Assembly: GCF_030151385.1 (NCBI RefSeq)
Contig: NZ_JASLDS010000029.1
Span: forward strand, 1-64,000
Source of the DNA: Soonwooa sp.
GTDB taxonomy: Bacteria; Bacteroidota; Bacteroidia; Flavobacteriales; Weeksellaceae
DNA: 64,000 nt
Direction of reading: 5' to 3'
Part shown: positions 33,393-42,863 of the stretch, one piece after another
Layout: each line of letters begins with the position of its first letter
How positions within the stretch are numbered: the first letter of the stretch is position 1
Made by a program: the position numbers and the translations under genes
The notes under the pieces: model-generated
What the model was told of the DNA's origin: nothing
The model's input: only the letters and a program-made list of their open reading frames with translations
Database searches by the model: none

Positions 33393-36300
33393 ATGCAAAA
33401 TTCTTATTTAGTCATCAATGCTTCGGCGGGTTCTGGCAAAACATACAGCCTCGTAAAAAACCTTCTTAAAATTTGTCTTAGATATCCGAATCAAGCAGAT
33501 AGTATTCGTAAAATATTGGCTTTAACCTTTACCAACAAGGCAGCCAACGAAATGAAAGGAAGGATTCTGGAATGGCTGTTTAAGTTTTCTAAAGACAAAG
33601 TTGGAGAGAATCAAGATCTTAATAATATAAAAAAAGAACTGGATGAAGAAGGTAATCATATTAGCATTGAAGACCTACACGAACGTGCTAAGCAAATTTT
33701 AGACTACATACTTCATCATTACTCAACTTTAAATATTGGTACGATTGATAAGTTTAATTCTAGATTGGTAAGAAGTTTCACTTACGAATTAGGACTTGCG
33801 CAAAATTTTAACTTAGAAATTAACGCGGAACCATTTCTTATCGAAGCTGTCGATCAACTTTTAGACGAAATCGGCGATGACCAAAAGATTTCTGAAGCTT
33901 TCATGGATTATGTTAACTATGGTCTTGACAACGAAACTAAAGTTAACATCAACAAAAATCTATACGACGCTGCAAAAACATTTATTAGCGACACACATTA
34001 CGAAGCCTTATCAGAAAATAAAGACTTCGAATGGGATGCTTACGATCGTAAAAAATCACAACTAAGAGAACAAATAAAGGACAATGAAATCCAATCTCGC
34101 ACGCTAGCAAAGGAAGTCATTCAAAATCTAGAAGCAGCAGATCTTTCGATTGATGATTTTGCAGGCGGAAAATCTAATGGGATCGCAAAGTTCTTTTTTG
34201 AAGTTGACAAATACTACAAGGAAGAACGAGATTCTTTTCCTTTCCCTGCAAGTGGTGAAGTAAAAGCAAATGAAAACTTCGAAAAAGGCGCATCAGCAAA
34301 AGGCAAAAAGAAGGAGACAGAAATCCTAAATATTTTACCACAGTTAAAAGCGCAACGACTTGAGCTGATTAAGAAATATATTTTGACGGAGCGTGATAAA
34401 AAAATACTAGACGCTTTGTTACCTCTTAAAGTCAATGCGGATATTCAAAATAAATTAAAGGATATTGAAACAGAAAACGACCTCGTTCTTCTTTCAAAAT
34501 TCAATGTTTTGATCAACGAAAATCTTCGGTCAGAACCATCCTCATTTATTTATGAAAAGGTTGGGACGCAATTTCAACATTTCTTTTTTGACGAGTTCCA
34601 AGATACTTCTATTATGCAGTGGGAAAACTTCAAACCACTTCGTGACAATGCTATTGCAAGCGACAATACCAGCTTTAGTTTAGTCGGAGATCCCAAACAA
34701 AGTATCTATCGTTTCCGTGGTGGTGATAGCGAAATTATGCTCAACATTATTGCAAACAAAGAAGAAGTTGCTAAAAAAGCAGATGTTCAGATTTTGGAGC
34801 ACAATTGGCGAAGTGCACAAAACATCGTCGATTTCAACAATCAGCTCTACCAACACATGTCAAGCAATTTGAAAGATATTCATCAATATATTTTCGGAGA
34901 ATCTGCAACTCAAATTGCACAATCAAAAATAAAAGGTCGTGTTCGCGTCAATCTTATCGACAATGATAAAAAAGAAATCTATTATCAAGAAGCGGTTTCA
35001 AAAATGAAAGACGACATCCAAAGTTGCCTTGATAATGGTTTTAACTTTTCTGACATTTGTATTCTTTGTCGCGGAAATTCAGATATTTTTAATTTTTCGA
35101 ATTTGCTTGGACAGCAATTGGTTCTATACAAAAATAAAGAGCAATACATTAAAAGTATCTCGGAGAGTGGTCTTACAATTGGTTTATCTTATACCATAAA
35201 AGCGTTAATCGAGTTTTTGAATTGGAAAGCAAATCCTAAAAATTTCCAATTCTTCATTAAGATGTTGTACAATCTGAATCATCTTGGAAGAATCCATATC
35301 CAAGACTTTACCACAGAAGTATCAGAACTTATTGAAACTAAAAATTTCGGTGTTATAAACGAGCTTTTAAAAACGAAATATAATTTAGATCTAAGTTCAG
35401 AGGACATACTAAATCTTAATCTTTATAATTATATCGAACATTTCGTAAAAGAGTTTTCTGTTGAAAATAAGGAAGTTGATTTCTTACTCAATTTTTTAGA
35501 AATGTTGTTTAATTACACACAAAATGCGGGAGCAACCGTTAAAGATTTTCTGAAATACTGGAATGAGGAAGGCATCAACCTAAGTATACAAGCCAGCGAA
35601 AACATTGACGCTATTAAAATGATGACGATTCATAAGTCAAAAGGTTTAGAGTTTCCAGTTGTGTTATTACCAATGCGAAATGAAAACAAAGACGCAAAGT
35701 TTTCGGATTGGTTTGATCTTGGAAATAATGACGAATTAAAAAAGGTAAATATTTCTGGTTTCAATGCCAAGCTTTTGGAATATGACACCACAATGTTTGC
35801 GTTTAATGATGAGAATCAATACAAAAACAAAATTGATCGATATTGTTTGCAATATGTGGCAACAACAAGAGCAGTAGAGCAATTTTATTTATACTTAGAA
35901 AAGCCAAGTAAATCGAGTAATCATCTAGAAATCATCGATTTTATTAACACGAAAAAACCAGTAATTAATGATGAAGAATCAGATTCTTTTGATCTTTATC
36001 CAATCGAAGAATCTGAGTTAAAAAAGCAAATTCACAAAACTAAAAATAGCGTTGAAAAGCTTTCTATTTCTAGTATCACTGGGGAAAGCACTAATCATGA
36101 TGCAATCAAAATTGCAACACCAAGTAAGAATTATCAAACAAGAGTTGAAAAAGTGAGATTGGGAATTTTTGTACACGAAATTCTTTCAAAAATAAAATCA
36201 AATCGTGACCTTAAGAAAGTTTTAGAAAAATATGAACTAGAAGGGATTTTCACATCTGATGAGCGCATAGAAATCGAGAACCGAATTTTAGAAATAATCA

Positions 36301-36554
36301 CTTCAGAAAAATACAGCAAATACTTCACCGAAGATTTGAAAGTGATCAGCGAACGTGATATTATGCTTTCCGAAAATTCTGAAACCAAAGTACTGCGCCC
36401 TGACAGGCTTATCGAAACTGACAAAGGTTTTATCATCATTGATTTCAAAACGGGAAGCCCAAAAGATGCCGATCAACAACAAGTAGAAAAATACAAATCA
36501 GCTCTTGAAAAGCTAGGAAAGACAGTACTAGAAACAGAAGTTATTTACATTTAA
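33393..36554 (+). CDS. UvrD-type helicase/nuclease, AddA (RecB)-like
   Basis: 1053 residues. It has an SF1A helicase with Walker A ASAGSGKTYSLVKNLL (about 9-24), motif Ia LTFTNKAANEMKGRI, the DExx box FFDEFQDTSIMQW (about 398), motif III LVGDPKQSIYRFRGGD, motif V MTIHKSKGLEFPVVLLP (about 746) and motif VI QYVATTRAVEQFYLYL. It ends in a PD-(D/E)xK nuclease (LRPDRLIETDKGFIIIDFKTG, about 1003-1023). This is the layout of the AddA/RecB subunit that resects double-strand breaks. Its AddB partner is not in the window. The start is ATG 33393 (MQNSYLVINASAGSG). Confidence 0.92.
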   Translation: MQNSYLVINASAGSGKTYSLVKNLLKICLRYPNQADSIRKILALTFTNKAANEMKGRILEWLFKFSKDKVGENQDLNNIKKELDEEGNHISIEDLHERAKQILDYILHHYSTLNIGTIDKFNSRLVRSFTYELGLAQNFNLEINAEPFLIEAVDQLLDEIGDDQKISEAFMDYVNYGLDNETKVNINKNLYDAAKTFISDTHYEALSENKDFEWDAYDRKKSQLREQIKDNEIQSRTLAKEVIQNLEAADLSIDDFAGGKSNGIAKFFFEVDKYYKEERDSFPFPASGEVKANENFEKGASAKGKKKETEILNILPQLKAQRLELIKKYILTERDKKILDALLPLKVNADIQNKLKDIETENDLVLLSKFNVLINENLRSEPSSFIYEKVGTQFQHFFFDEFQDTSIMQWENFKPLRDNAIASDNTSFSLVGDPKQSIYRFRGGDSEIMLNIIANKEEVAKKADVQILEHNWRSAQNIVDFNNQLYQHMSSNLKDIHQYIFGESATQIAQSKIKGRVRVNLIDNDKKEIYYQEAVSKMKDDIQSCLDNGFNFSDICILCRGNSDIFNFSNLLGQQLVLYKNKEQYIKSISESGLTIGLSYTIKALIEFLNWKANPKNFQFFIKMLYNLNHLGRIHIQDFTTEVSELIETKNFGVINELLKTKYNLDLSSEDILNLNLYNYIEHFVKEFSVENKEVDFLLNFLEMLFNYTQNAGATVKDFLKYWNEEGINLSIQASENIDAIKMMTIHKSKGLEFPVVLLPMRNENKDAKFSDWFDLGNNDELKKVNISGFNAKLLEYDTTMFAFNDENQYKNKIDRYCLQYVATTRAVEQFYLYLEKPSKSSNHLEIIDFINTKKPVINDEESDSFDLYPIEESELKKQIHKTKNSVEKLSISSITGESTNHDAIKIATPSKNYQTRVEKVRLGIFVHEILSKIKSNRDLKKVLEKYELEGIFTSDERIEIENRILEIITSEKYSKYFTEDLKVISERDIMLSENSETKVLRPDRLIETDKGFIIIDFKTGSPKDADQQQVEKYKSALEKLGKTVLETEVIYI

Positions 36555-36560
36555 TAAAAT

Positions 36561-36598
36561 AAAAAAAAGGTTTAGAAATTCTAAACCTTTTTTTTGTT
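36561..36598. terminator. Convergent terminator between AddA-like and DUF3857 genes
   Basis: AAAAGGTTTAG pairs with CTAAACCTTTT, with A8 before and T8 after, so it can stop transcription in both directions. Confidence 0.92.
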
Positions 36599-38554
36599 TT
36601 ATTTTTTCTTAACCACGGTAACAACCTGTGCTTCCATATTAGTTATATTATCGAAGACCTGCTTGAATACAGGATAATAAGCTTCAGGATAAATGGAATC
36701 TTCAACTGAAGTTGTCGACTCAACAGTCAATTTATTTCCATCTTGTTTTATAACATAACTGTAGACAACAGAACTATCTTCACTTCTAAATTTTTTCGAT
36801 TTAGGAAGGTTTTCAAATGTATAGCCGTCTGGTAGTTCAACAGTCACTTTTTTAATTCTGTCATAACCAGAAAGCATCTCTATGGGTGATCGACGTGCAT
36901 CTTCTTGATCAAAATCATGATTTTTTCTAAACAAGAACAGCAAAGGATTAAATACAAATTTTCCACCTACACCATCAACAAAATTATCCGAATTAAAATT
37001 GAACTTAGTTACAAACGTTCCATTTTCCATTTGCTCTCCTTTCATATTCTCAATCGGAAACTTGTAATTTTCTTTATAATCTTTAAAGTATTGATCTGCA
37101 TCTTTATTATAAGCTTCAGAAGATGTCAAAGCGTATAGTACTGCATCGGTATCAGAAAAATCTCCAGAAATAGTACCATCAACATTGAATCTTGCATTAG
37201 CAACCTGTATAGTCGAACTTTTACCATCTGGCAATACATTAATCTGTACACCTTCCTTATCCCTTATCAAATATGCAAAATAATTGTAAGCGCGAGAAGG
37301 CAAGACATTAGCTGCAGAATATTTACTAGTTGCATCATAAAGTGTTAATTTTCCCCCAATCTCAACTGTTGTTAGAACATAATTAATTTGTGTTAGCGAA
37401 GGTGCATTAAAATTTAGAAAACCTCTTTTTTTGGTTGGCATAATTGCAGGGTTTGCTTTAAGCCCCGCACTTTTCATAAGCATCGTCAACAAAAGATTAA
37501 TCTCCGCAGAGTTACCAATTTTTTTTGAAATAAGATTTCTAATTCCATCTTCACTCCAACCTGTAACCTTTTTGTTCCAAGTGTAGTTTTTTTGAACATA
37601 TTTTAAAATCGCATCAGCACGTTCTTTTTCGTTGGCAATAGATTTGATTTCAGCAGGCAGAATATCTTTAACAGCTCCCATTTTTCCATATTCTACACCA
37701 AAATCATCTTCATTAAGAATGGTTTTCCTAAGATCTTCCCAAGTTACAGTATAAGATTTAAAACCACCACTAATACTTCCCATTTTACTAGTAATAGGAA
37801 AATTTGTACTTGCCAGCTCAGCACGAATAGCGGTGCGATAATTGTCTATATTATAAACATATTTTTCATCCTTATAAGCTTTAACATTTTCGTACGCAAA
37901 CCTAACTGTTTTGTAATCTCCACCATACATATCTTTTTGACTAACATCACGAAACGTTGGTGCTAAGCTCCCTTGATAATTGATACTATATCCCAAGTAA
38001 ATTGGCATATCAAACACATATTCGAAATATCTAACAGGTACGGCAGATTCTACCATCACCCGAGGAATAGCATAATAAAATGGTGTGCTAAGTTTGTATT
38101 TATATTCTAACACAGAGCCATTTTTAACATTTGCAAAAGCAAACTTCAGGATATCAACATTCTTGGTTTCGTTAGATTTTATTCGGGATTCTTTGTCAAC
38201 CGTTGTTGCAGCAACTTTCCCATTTTCTAGATTATATGTCGTCGCTTTAAGACCACTTACCGATTCGCGATCACCGCCTTTTATCTTAAGAGGAATTTCA
38301 ACATTAAGAAATTCTTCCGCTTTTGTTTTGTCGTAAATTTTAACACGTTTGATAACTTCAATGGTCATAAAGCCATTGGTATCAATTAAAAAATGATGAG
38401 AATCATACAGAACTTCAGCTGGAACTTTGGCATCCATCGTACTTACTGTTGATGCCACATCAGCTTGATCTAGTTTTGGCAGATTTAAGAATTTATGTTG
38501 TCCAAAAAGAAAAGCTCCCAACAACATAGAAGTTAATAATATAGTTTTTTTCAT
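36599..38554 (-). CDS. DUF3857 / transglutaminase-like protein, catalytic residues lost
   Basis: 651 residues with a signal peptide (MKKTILLTSMLLGAFLFGQ). The N-terminal half is a beta-rich DUF3857 domain (VIKRVKIYDKTKAEEFLNVEIPL), followed by a transglutaminase-like core and a C-terminal beta domain. At the Cys position the sequence is KKIGNSAEINLLLTMLMKSAGLKANPAI, so Ser replaces Cys; at the His position it is QINYVLTTV, so Asn replaces His. The Asp region (LTLYDATSKYSA) remains. The protein is therefore probably a non-catalytic homologue, expected in the periplasm. It is the second gene of a pair, 12 bp after its paralogue. Confidence 0.88.
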   Translation of the reverse strand: MKKTILLTSMLLGAFLFGQHKFLNLPKLDQADVASTVSTMDAKVPAEVLYDSHHFLIDTNGFMTIEVIKRVKIYDKTKAEEFLNVEIPLKIKGGDRESVSGLKATTYNLENGKVAATTVDKESRIKSNETKNVDILKFAFANVKNGSVLEYKYKLSTPFYYAIPRVMVESAVPVRYFEYVFDMPIYLGYSINYQGSLAPTFRDVSQKDMYGGDYKTVRFAYENVKAYKDEKYVYNIDNYRTAIRAELASTNFPITSKMGSISGGFKSYTVTWEDLRKTILNEDDFGVEYGKMGAVKDILPAEIKSIANEKERADAILKYVQKNYTWNKKVTGWSEDGIRNLISKKIGNSAEINLLLTMLMKSAGLKANPAIMPTKKRGFLNFNAPSLTQINYVLTTVEIGGKLTLYDATSKYSAANVLPSRAYNYFAYLIRDKEGVQINVLPDGKSSTIQVANARFNVDGTISGDFSDTDAVLYALTSSEAYNKDADQYFKDYKENYKFPIENMKGEQMENGTFVTKFNFNSDNFVDGVGGKFVFNPLLFLFRKNHDFDQEDARRSPIEMLSGYDRIKKVTVELPDGYTFENLPKSKKFRSEDSSVVYSYVIKQDGNKLTVESTTSVEDSIYPEAYYPVFKQVFDNITNMEAQVVTVVKKK

Positions 38555-38566
38555 TAATCAGTTGTA

Positions 38567-40456
38567 TTATTTTTTTGTAATTAAGATTTTAGTGTTATCG
38601 TTAAAATTTATTTTTTTCCTAAATTCTTGATAAGCTTTCATTTGGTCGGGTTGCAACAGCATTTTGTTTAGCTTCAATTGTCTTTCCACAATTAATTTTC
38701 CATCTTTTTGCTTAACAGCAAGTTGATATTCGCCAAAGTCAGACGTCAATTTAACAGCATTTGGAAGTTCTCCAATTTTAAAATTTTGTGGAAGCTCATA
38801 TTCGATCTCGTATTGATCATGGTAAGCAAACGGAATTTCGATAGGATTAAGACGCTCCTCCGAGCTATCGATGTAGAATCCTGTTTGGCTAAAAGGAACA
38901 ACACCGAAGAATAAATCCTCGCCCATTTTCTTAGAATAATTACTAGCCTTAAACCCAAAATCCAGATTGATATCCGCAGAATCTCTATTATTATCAACTT
39001 TTTTTATTGCTAAATCTTCAAATTTTAGATTTGAAAACATGGACTTCAAAGTACTTTTCTGCTCATCAGTTGTATCATTCGACATTCCGAGCATAAAATC
39101 ATAAAGTCCTCCAGAATAATTAAAATTAGCGTTCCCTGTAAGAGAATTATCCTCCAAAATTTTTGCAGTTAACTTTAATTTTTCATTAGAATCCTCAGTT
39201 TTATAAACTGGCGTATCCATCAGCTCAATCCCATCTTCTTTTATCAATAGTACATTTCGACTGGTATTATATATTCCAATATGGTTAAAAGCAATTTTTT
39301 GCGAAGTATTCTCCAACCACATATTCCCTTTCTCTGTAGGAACCATCAAAACAATATGATTGCCCGCCATTTTTGGAAAATCCGGATCAAACTTTTTAGG
39401 GGTAAAATCTGAATAAATAATTGCATAGTACGCAGGAATACCAGCCGCTTTCAGCAAAACACGCATATAGTTGGTAAGACCTTTACAATCACCATAACCT
39501 TTGCGACGCACATCATCAGCTGGCATAGGCTGCCATCCTCCGATACCAATTGCTACGTTAACGTAACGCGTCTTGTTTTGCATATATTGGTAAAGCGTTT
39601 TCACTTTTTCAGAAACCGAACCTTGCAAATTGAGATCATTAACTTCTTTTTGAATTTCTGGCGTAACCACCGAAACCGGTTCTAGCAAAGTATTATACCA
39701 AAGTCCAAAACTTTTCCAATTTGTTAAATCACCTTTTCTTCCAGCCAAACTAAAAGTTTCTAAAGAAAATTCTGCGCGAGGTAATAGCGTGTTAATATTT
39801 GGAGAATATTTTTCTTCTTTTAGTGCAGGTACATTTGTAAAGGACAAACTAAAATCGTTATCGGAGCCTTGTTCTTTAATGTTTGCGATTGATGTATTCT
39901 TAATTTTCTTTCGAAGTTTAACACCAGATTTATTGATTAGTTTCAGTTCAGCATTTTCAAGGCTAATGTTGGTGGAGCGAAAAGGAACAAACTCAGGAAT
40001 AAAAGCTGTGTTAGAAGTATTCATCTCATAACTTTCTTCAATCGTATAAGGATAGTTGGTGTTAGTTACTTGTAGATACAAAACACGATCATCCGTATAT
40101 AGACCAGACGATCCCGTACTGCTTACATCTTGAAAATCGCTCTTAGAGTAAGTCTTAATTTGTTTCCCAAACTCGTCAAAAACTTTGATTTTGATGTTGC
40201 TAACTTTTTCAAACTTATCGTAATATATAGCGACAAAAGAGTTTTTCTCTCCAGCTTTATTTAGAATCGTCGTTGCTTTGTTAAACTTGATATTTAGATT
40301 ATCAAAAGAAGAAATTGTGTAGACTTTGCTATCATTTCGGACAACTGTATTAGCATTTTTTTTCAGTTCGTTAGAAATACTGCTAAACATATATTGTTGC
40401 CCAAAAAGGTAACTACAGCTAATTGTAGCTGTAGTTAGTATCATTTTTTTAATCAT
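38567..40456 (-). CDS. DUF3857 / transglutaminase domain protein
   Basis: 629 residues with a signal peptide (MIKKMILTTATISCSYLFGQ). The DUF3857 domain is followed by a transglutaminase core with the intact Cys motif RRKGYGDCKGLTNYMRVLLKAAGIPAYYAII and the His motif MAGNHIVLMVP. The acidic site reads MWLENTSQ, with Glu-Asn where other families have Asp. These periplasmic proteins are of unknown substrate; transglutaminase-like folds cleave or form amide bonds. The gene lies 34 bp after ferritin and precedes a probably inactive paralogue, which suggests a two-protein unit. Confidence 0.9.
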   Translation of the reverse strand: MIKKMILTTATISCSYLFGQQYMFSSISNELKKNANTVVRNDSKVYTISSFDNLNIKFNKATTILNKAGEKNSFVAIYYDKFEKVSNIKIKVFDEFGKQIKTYSKSDFQDVSSTGSSGLYTDDRVLYLQVTNTNYPYTIEESYEMNTSNTAFIPEFVPFRSTNISLENAELKLINKSGVKLRKKIKNTSIANIKEQGSDNDFSLSFTNVPALKEEKYSPNINTLLPRAEFSLETFSLAGRKGDLTNWKSFGLWYNTLLEPVSVVTPEIQKEVNDLNLQGSVSEKVKTLYQYMQNKTRYVNVAIGIGGWQPMPADDVRRKGYGDCKGLTNYMRVLLKAAGIPAYYAIIYSDFTPKKFDPDFPKMAGNHIVLMVPTEKGNMWLENTSQKIAFNHIGIYNTSRNVLLIKEDGIELMDTPVYKTEDSNEKLKLTAKILEDNSLTGNANFNYSGGLYDFMLGMSNDTTDEQKSTLKSMFSNLKFEDLAIKKVDNNRDSADINLDFGFKASNYSKKMGEDLFFGVVPFSQTGFYIDSSEERLNPIEIPFAYHDQYEIEYELPQNFKIGELPNAVKLTSDFGEYQLAVKQKDGKLIVERQLKLNKMLLQPDQMKAYQEFRKKINFNDNTKILITKK

Positions 40457-40490
40457 TTTGTGATGTGGTGTAGTGTGTGTTGTCTAACAG

Positions 40491-41003
40491 CTATGCTGCT
40501 CCGTTATCAGGAGTGAAAACTCGTTGCGCCAACTCTTGATCGAAAAGATACATTGCTGACGGATTATCTTTAACACGTTTAATCTTTGTTACCAAAAGTG
40601 AAGCACTTGCTTCTTCCTCAACTTGCTCGTTAACGAACCATTGCAAAAATGTTGTTGTTGCAAAGTCACTTTCCTCAGTTGCAGCTTTAACGATATTAAA
40701 AATACTTTTCGTAACCAATCTTTCGTGTTCTAATGCTTTTTCAAAAATTTCTTCAGCATCTTTAAAGTCATGTGGCGGAGCGTCAACAGCTCCTAAAACA
40801 ACTTTGCCTCCGATATTGTTGATATAATCAAACATCTTATCAGAGTGCATCAATTCCTCTTTAGATTGTACTCTAAAGTAATTTCCAATACCTTCCAAAT
40901 CCTGAGCATAACACCAAGCTGACATCGACAGATACAACTGTGCAGCATATTGCTCCTTAGTAATTTGTTCGTTGATAAGATTAATAATTTTTTCCGTAAC
41001 CAT
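40491..41003 (-). CDS. ftnA: Non-haem ferritin
   Basis: 170 residues forming the four-helix ferritin fold with cytosolic iron storage. Ferroxidase ligands are visible in EQITKEQYAAQLYLSMSAWCYAQ (Glu of helix A), SKEELMHSDKMFDYI (E and H of helix B), ALEHERLVTKSI (helix C) and LQWFVNEQVEEEAS (helix D). Fe2+ is oxidised with O2 or peroxide and stored as ferric mineral. It has its own -7 promoter element (41023-41030 on the minus strand). The two DUF3857 genes follow on the same strand at short distance. Confidence 0.96.
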   Translation of the reverse strand: MVTEKIINLINEQITKEQYAAQLYLSMSAWCYAQDLEGIGNYFRVQSKEELMHSDKMFDYINNIGGKVVLGAVDAPPHDFKDAEEIFEKALEHERLVTKSIFNIVKAATEESDFATTTFLQWFVNEQVEEEASASLLVTKIKRVKDNPSAMYLFDQELAQRVFTPDNGAA

Positions 41004-41022
41004 AATATTTTTATTGTATGCT

Positions 41023-41030
41023 CAAATATA
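41023..41030 (-). promoter_or_regulatory. -7 promoter element TATATTTG before ferritin
   Basis: An exact TAnnTTTG match on the minus strand, 19 bp before the ferritin ATG. A TTTTG lies 22 bp further upstream as a possible -33. Confidence 0.6.
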
Positions 41031-41052
41031 ATAAATATTTAACTTTATTTAA

Positions 41053-41086
41053 CAAAAAAAATAGGAGTAAACTTCGCTTACTCCTA
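41053..41086 (-). terminator. Terminator after the Spy-like gene
   Basis: On the minus strand TAGGAGTAA-gcgaagt-TTACTCCTA, followed by an eight-T run. It separates the Spy-like gene from ferritin. Confidence 0.9.
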
Positions 41087-41107
41087 CTTCTTGATTTTGC
41101 ATTTCAA

Positions 41108-41482
41108 TTATTTCTTCACCTCCATTTTTTCCTTTCTCATTTCTTTACGTTCAGCCATTTTTTGCTTCTTCATATCTTGCCATTTCGTGTATTGATCTGG
41201 TGTTAAAATTTGCTTCATATCATCATTATTCTTCTCCATATTCGCTTTCATATCTTGACGTTGCTCTTTCATTTGCGCCATCTTTGCAGCTTTTCTTTTA
41301 TCTTGAAGTTCTTTTATTTTGGCAACCTGAGCATCGTTAAGATTTAGGCTAGATTTCATTTGGTTAAGATATTCTTGTTGATGATCTTGATAGTTTTTCT
41401 TACTTTGCATATCTGGTGTTTGCTGTGCGAATGCTAAAGATCCAACTACGACGAATGCTAGGCTTAATACTAATTTTTTCAT
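41108..41482 (-). CDS. Small secreted Spy/CpxP-like helical protein
   Basis: 124 residues: a signal peptide (MKKLVLSLAFVVVGSLAFAQ) and a mature part that is almost wholly helical and strongly charged, with many Met, Lys, Glu and Gln residues. It shows two LTxxQ-like segments (LNLNDAQVAKIKELQ and ILTPDQYTKWQDM), the hallmark of Spy/CpxP periplasmic chaperone-type proteins. The C-terminal tail (MAERKEMRKEKMEVKK) is basic. The family assignment is by motif only. Flanked by its own terminator, it is probably monocistronic. Confidence 0.8.
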   Translation of the reverse strand: MKKLVLSLAFVVVGSLAFAQQTPDMQSKKNYQDHQQEYLNQMKSSLNLNDAQVAKIKELQDKRKAAKMAQMKEQRQDMKANMEKNNDDMKQILTPDQYTKWQDMKKQKMAERKEMRKEKMEVKK

Positions 41483-41666
41483 TGCTTTAAAATTTTACGT
41501 TAATTTATTTTTGTTTTTAAATTCATCTTTTGGATTCGCTTAAAATATTAAAGTTAAACCAAAAAATATTAAAATTTGTTAAATTCAATCCATTCATAAT
41601 TAAAATAAAATGGAGAAAGTTTAAAAAACTTCCTCCATTTCCAAAATAACACAAACACTAAAAAAC

Positions 41667-42740
41667 TTACCTACCTCTTGAAGTTCCAGAATTAGAACTT
41701 CTTATACCTCCAGCATTATCTCTTTGAGATTCTCTACCACCTGAACTTCTTGTTTCAAAACTTGGTGAAGACATTCTCGTATTACTTCTCATTTCTATCC
41801 CAGAAGAACGTACAGATTCTGTATTTCTCACAGGATTATTTCTAACACCACCAGTAGGAAAAGATTCTGATGGCATATTTTGATTTCTCACATTACTTCT
41901 AACATTAGAAGAATTCTCTTGCATGCTTTGATTTCTAACTCCAGACGAACCTGATCTGATGCTGCTTGACTCATAAATCATCGGCGATTGATTTCTAATT
42001 CCTGAAGATCCAGATCTAATATTTCCTGTATTTTCTGCGATGCTTGTTTGATTTCTAACACTTGACGAATTTCTAATATTGTTGTTAGCATTATCATTAA
42101 TCATGCTTTGATTTCTAACACCTGATGCATTACGAATACTGCTTGCTTTAGTATCAATCATCGCCACATTTCGTGTTGACTTCCAAGTATCATTTAGGTT
42201 ATAACGATCCACTCTATATCTTACAATATCAACATTTCTATATTTTGGACGAATGTGATAATTAACCACATAATAATTAGTTCTGTAGTTTTGGAAATAT
42301 ACAATTGGGCTAAGACCTCTGTAATAATTTTTCTGATACACTACAAAGACTTGCGGCCCCAGGATTCTTTCCAATGCATAAAATCTATCATAGTACCAAC
42401 GATCAGGATTCATTCCGTAATAAGAGTTCCAAGCCATAAAGGATGGGAATCTGTTATTAAGATTAATAATCGCTTGTATCTGCCAAGGTGACAATCTATA
42501 GTTTCTAAAAAAACCATTCCAATTGATGTTTACAATACTATTTCTGTAATCGTTGTAATAGTTTTGGTAATAATCTTCTGGATAATAATCCGTAGGATAA
42601 TTGTAATAATAATCATCAGGATAACTGTATTGACTATCATAATATTCGTTACCGTAATAGTCTGGATATGTATCTTGATAATATTGTGAAAACGCAAAGC
42701 TGCCAAACATAAGCATCGTTGCAAGAATCAATTTTTTCAT
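41667..42740 (-). CDS. Tyr-rich secreted protein with degenerate RNQ repeats
   Basis: 357 residues from ATG 42740 (MKKLILATMLMFGSFAFSQ signal peptide); a TTG six codons upstream is less likely. The mature N-terminus is extremely rich in Tyr, Asp and Pro (YYGNEYYDSQYSYPDDYYYN). A middle folded-looking part follows (LSPWQIQAIINLNNRFPSFMAW; GPQVFVVYQKNYYRG). About residues 205-300 consist of roughly 20-residue degenerate repeats centred on VRNQS or IRNQS (five RNQ copies). The end is Ser/Arg-rich (RSSNSGTSRGR). A secreted or envelope protein; no function is known to me. Confidence 0.78.
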   Translation of the reverse strand: MKKLILATMLMFGSFAFSQYYQDTYPDYYGNEYYDSQYSYPDDYYYNYPTDYYPEDYYQNYYNDYRNSIVNINWNGFFRNYRLSPWQIQAIINLNNRFPSFMAWNSYYGMNPDRWYYDRFYALERILGPQVFVVYQKNYYRGLSPIVYFQNYRTNYYVVNYHIRPKYRNVDIVRYRVDRYNLNDTWKSTRNVAMIDTKASSIRNASGVRNQSMINDNANNNIRNSSSVRNQTSIAENTGNIRSGSSGIRNQSPMIYESSSIRSGSSGVRNQSMQENSSNVRSNVRNQNMPSESFPTGGVRNNPVRNTESVRSSGIEMRSNTRMSSPSFETRSSGGRESQRDNAGGIRSSNSGTSRGR

Positions 42741-42797
42741 AACTCGTGGTTTTAGCAAAACAAATTATTTTGTTTAACTCTATGATTCTCTAAAACG

Positions 42798-42835
42798 AAA
42801 AAAGTTAAAAGCACGTTTGACTTTTAACTTTTTTT
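42798..42835 (-). terminator. Terminator of malQ
   Basis: AAAAAAGTTAAAAG pairs with CTTTTAACTTTTTT. It starts about 30 bp after the malQ stop on the minus strand; the A/T runs would allow function on either strand. Confidence 0.85.
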
Positions 42836-42863
42836 ATGTTTTTCAACACTGATTATCAGCATA

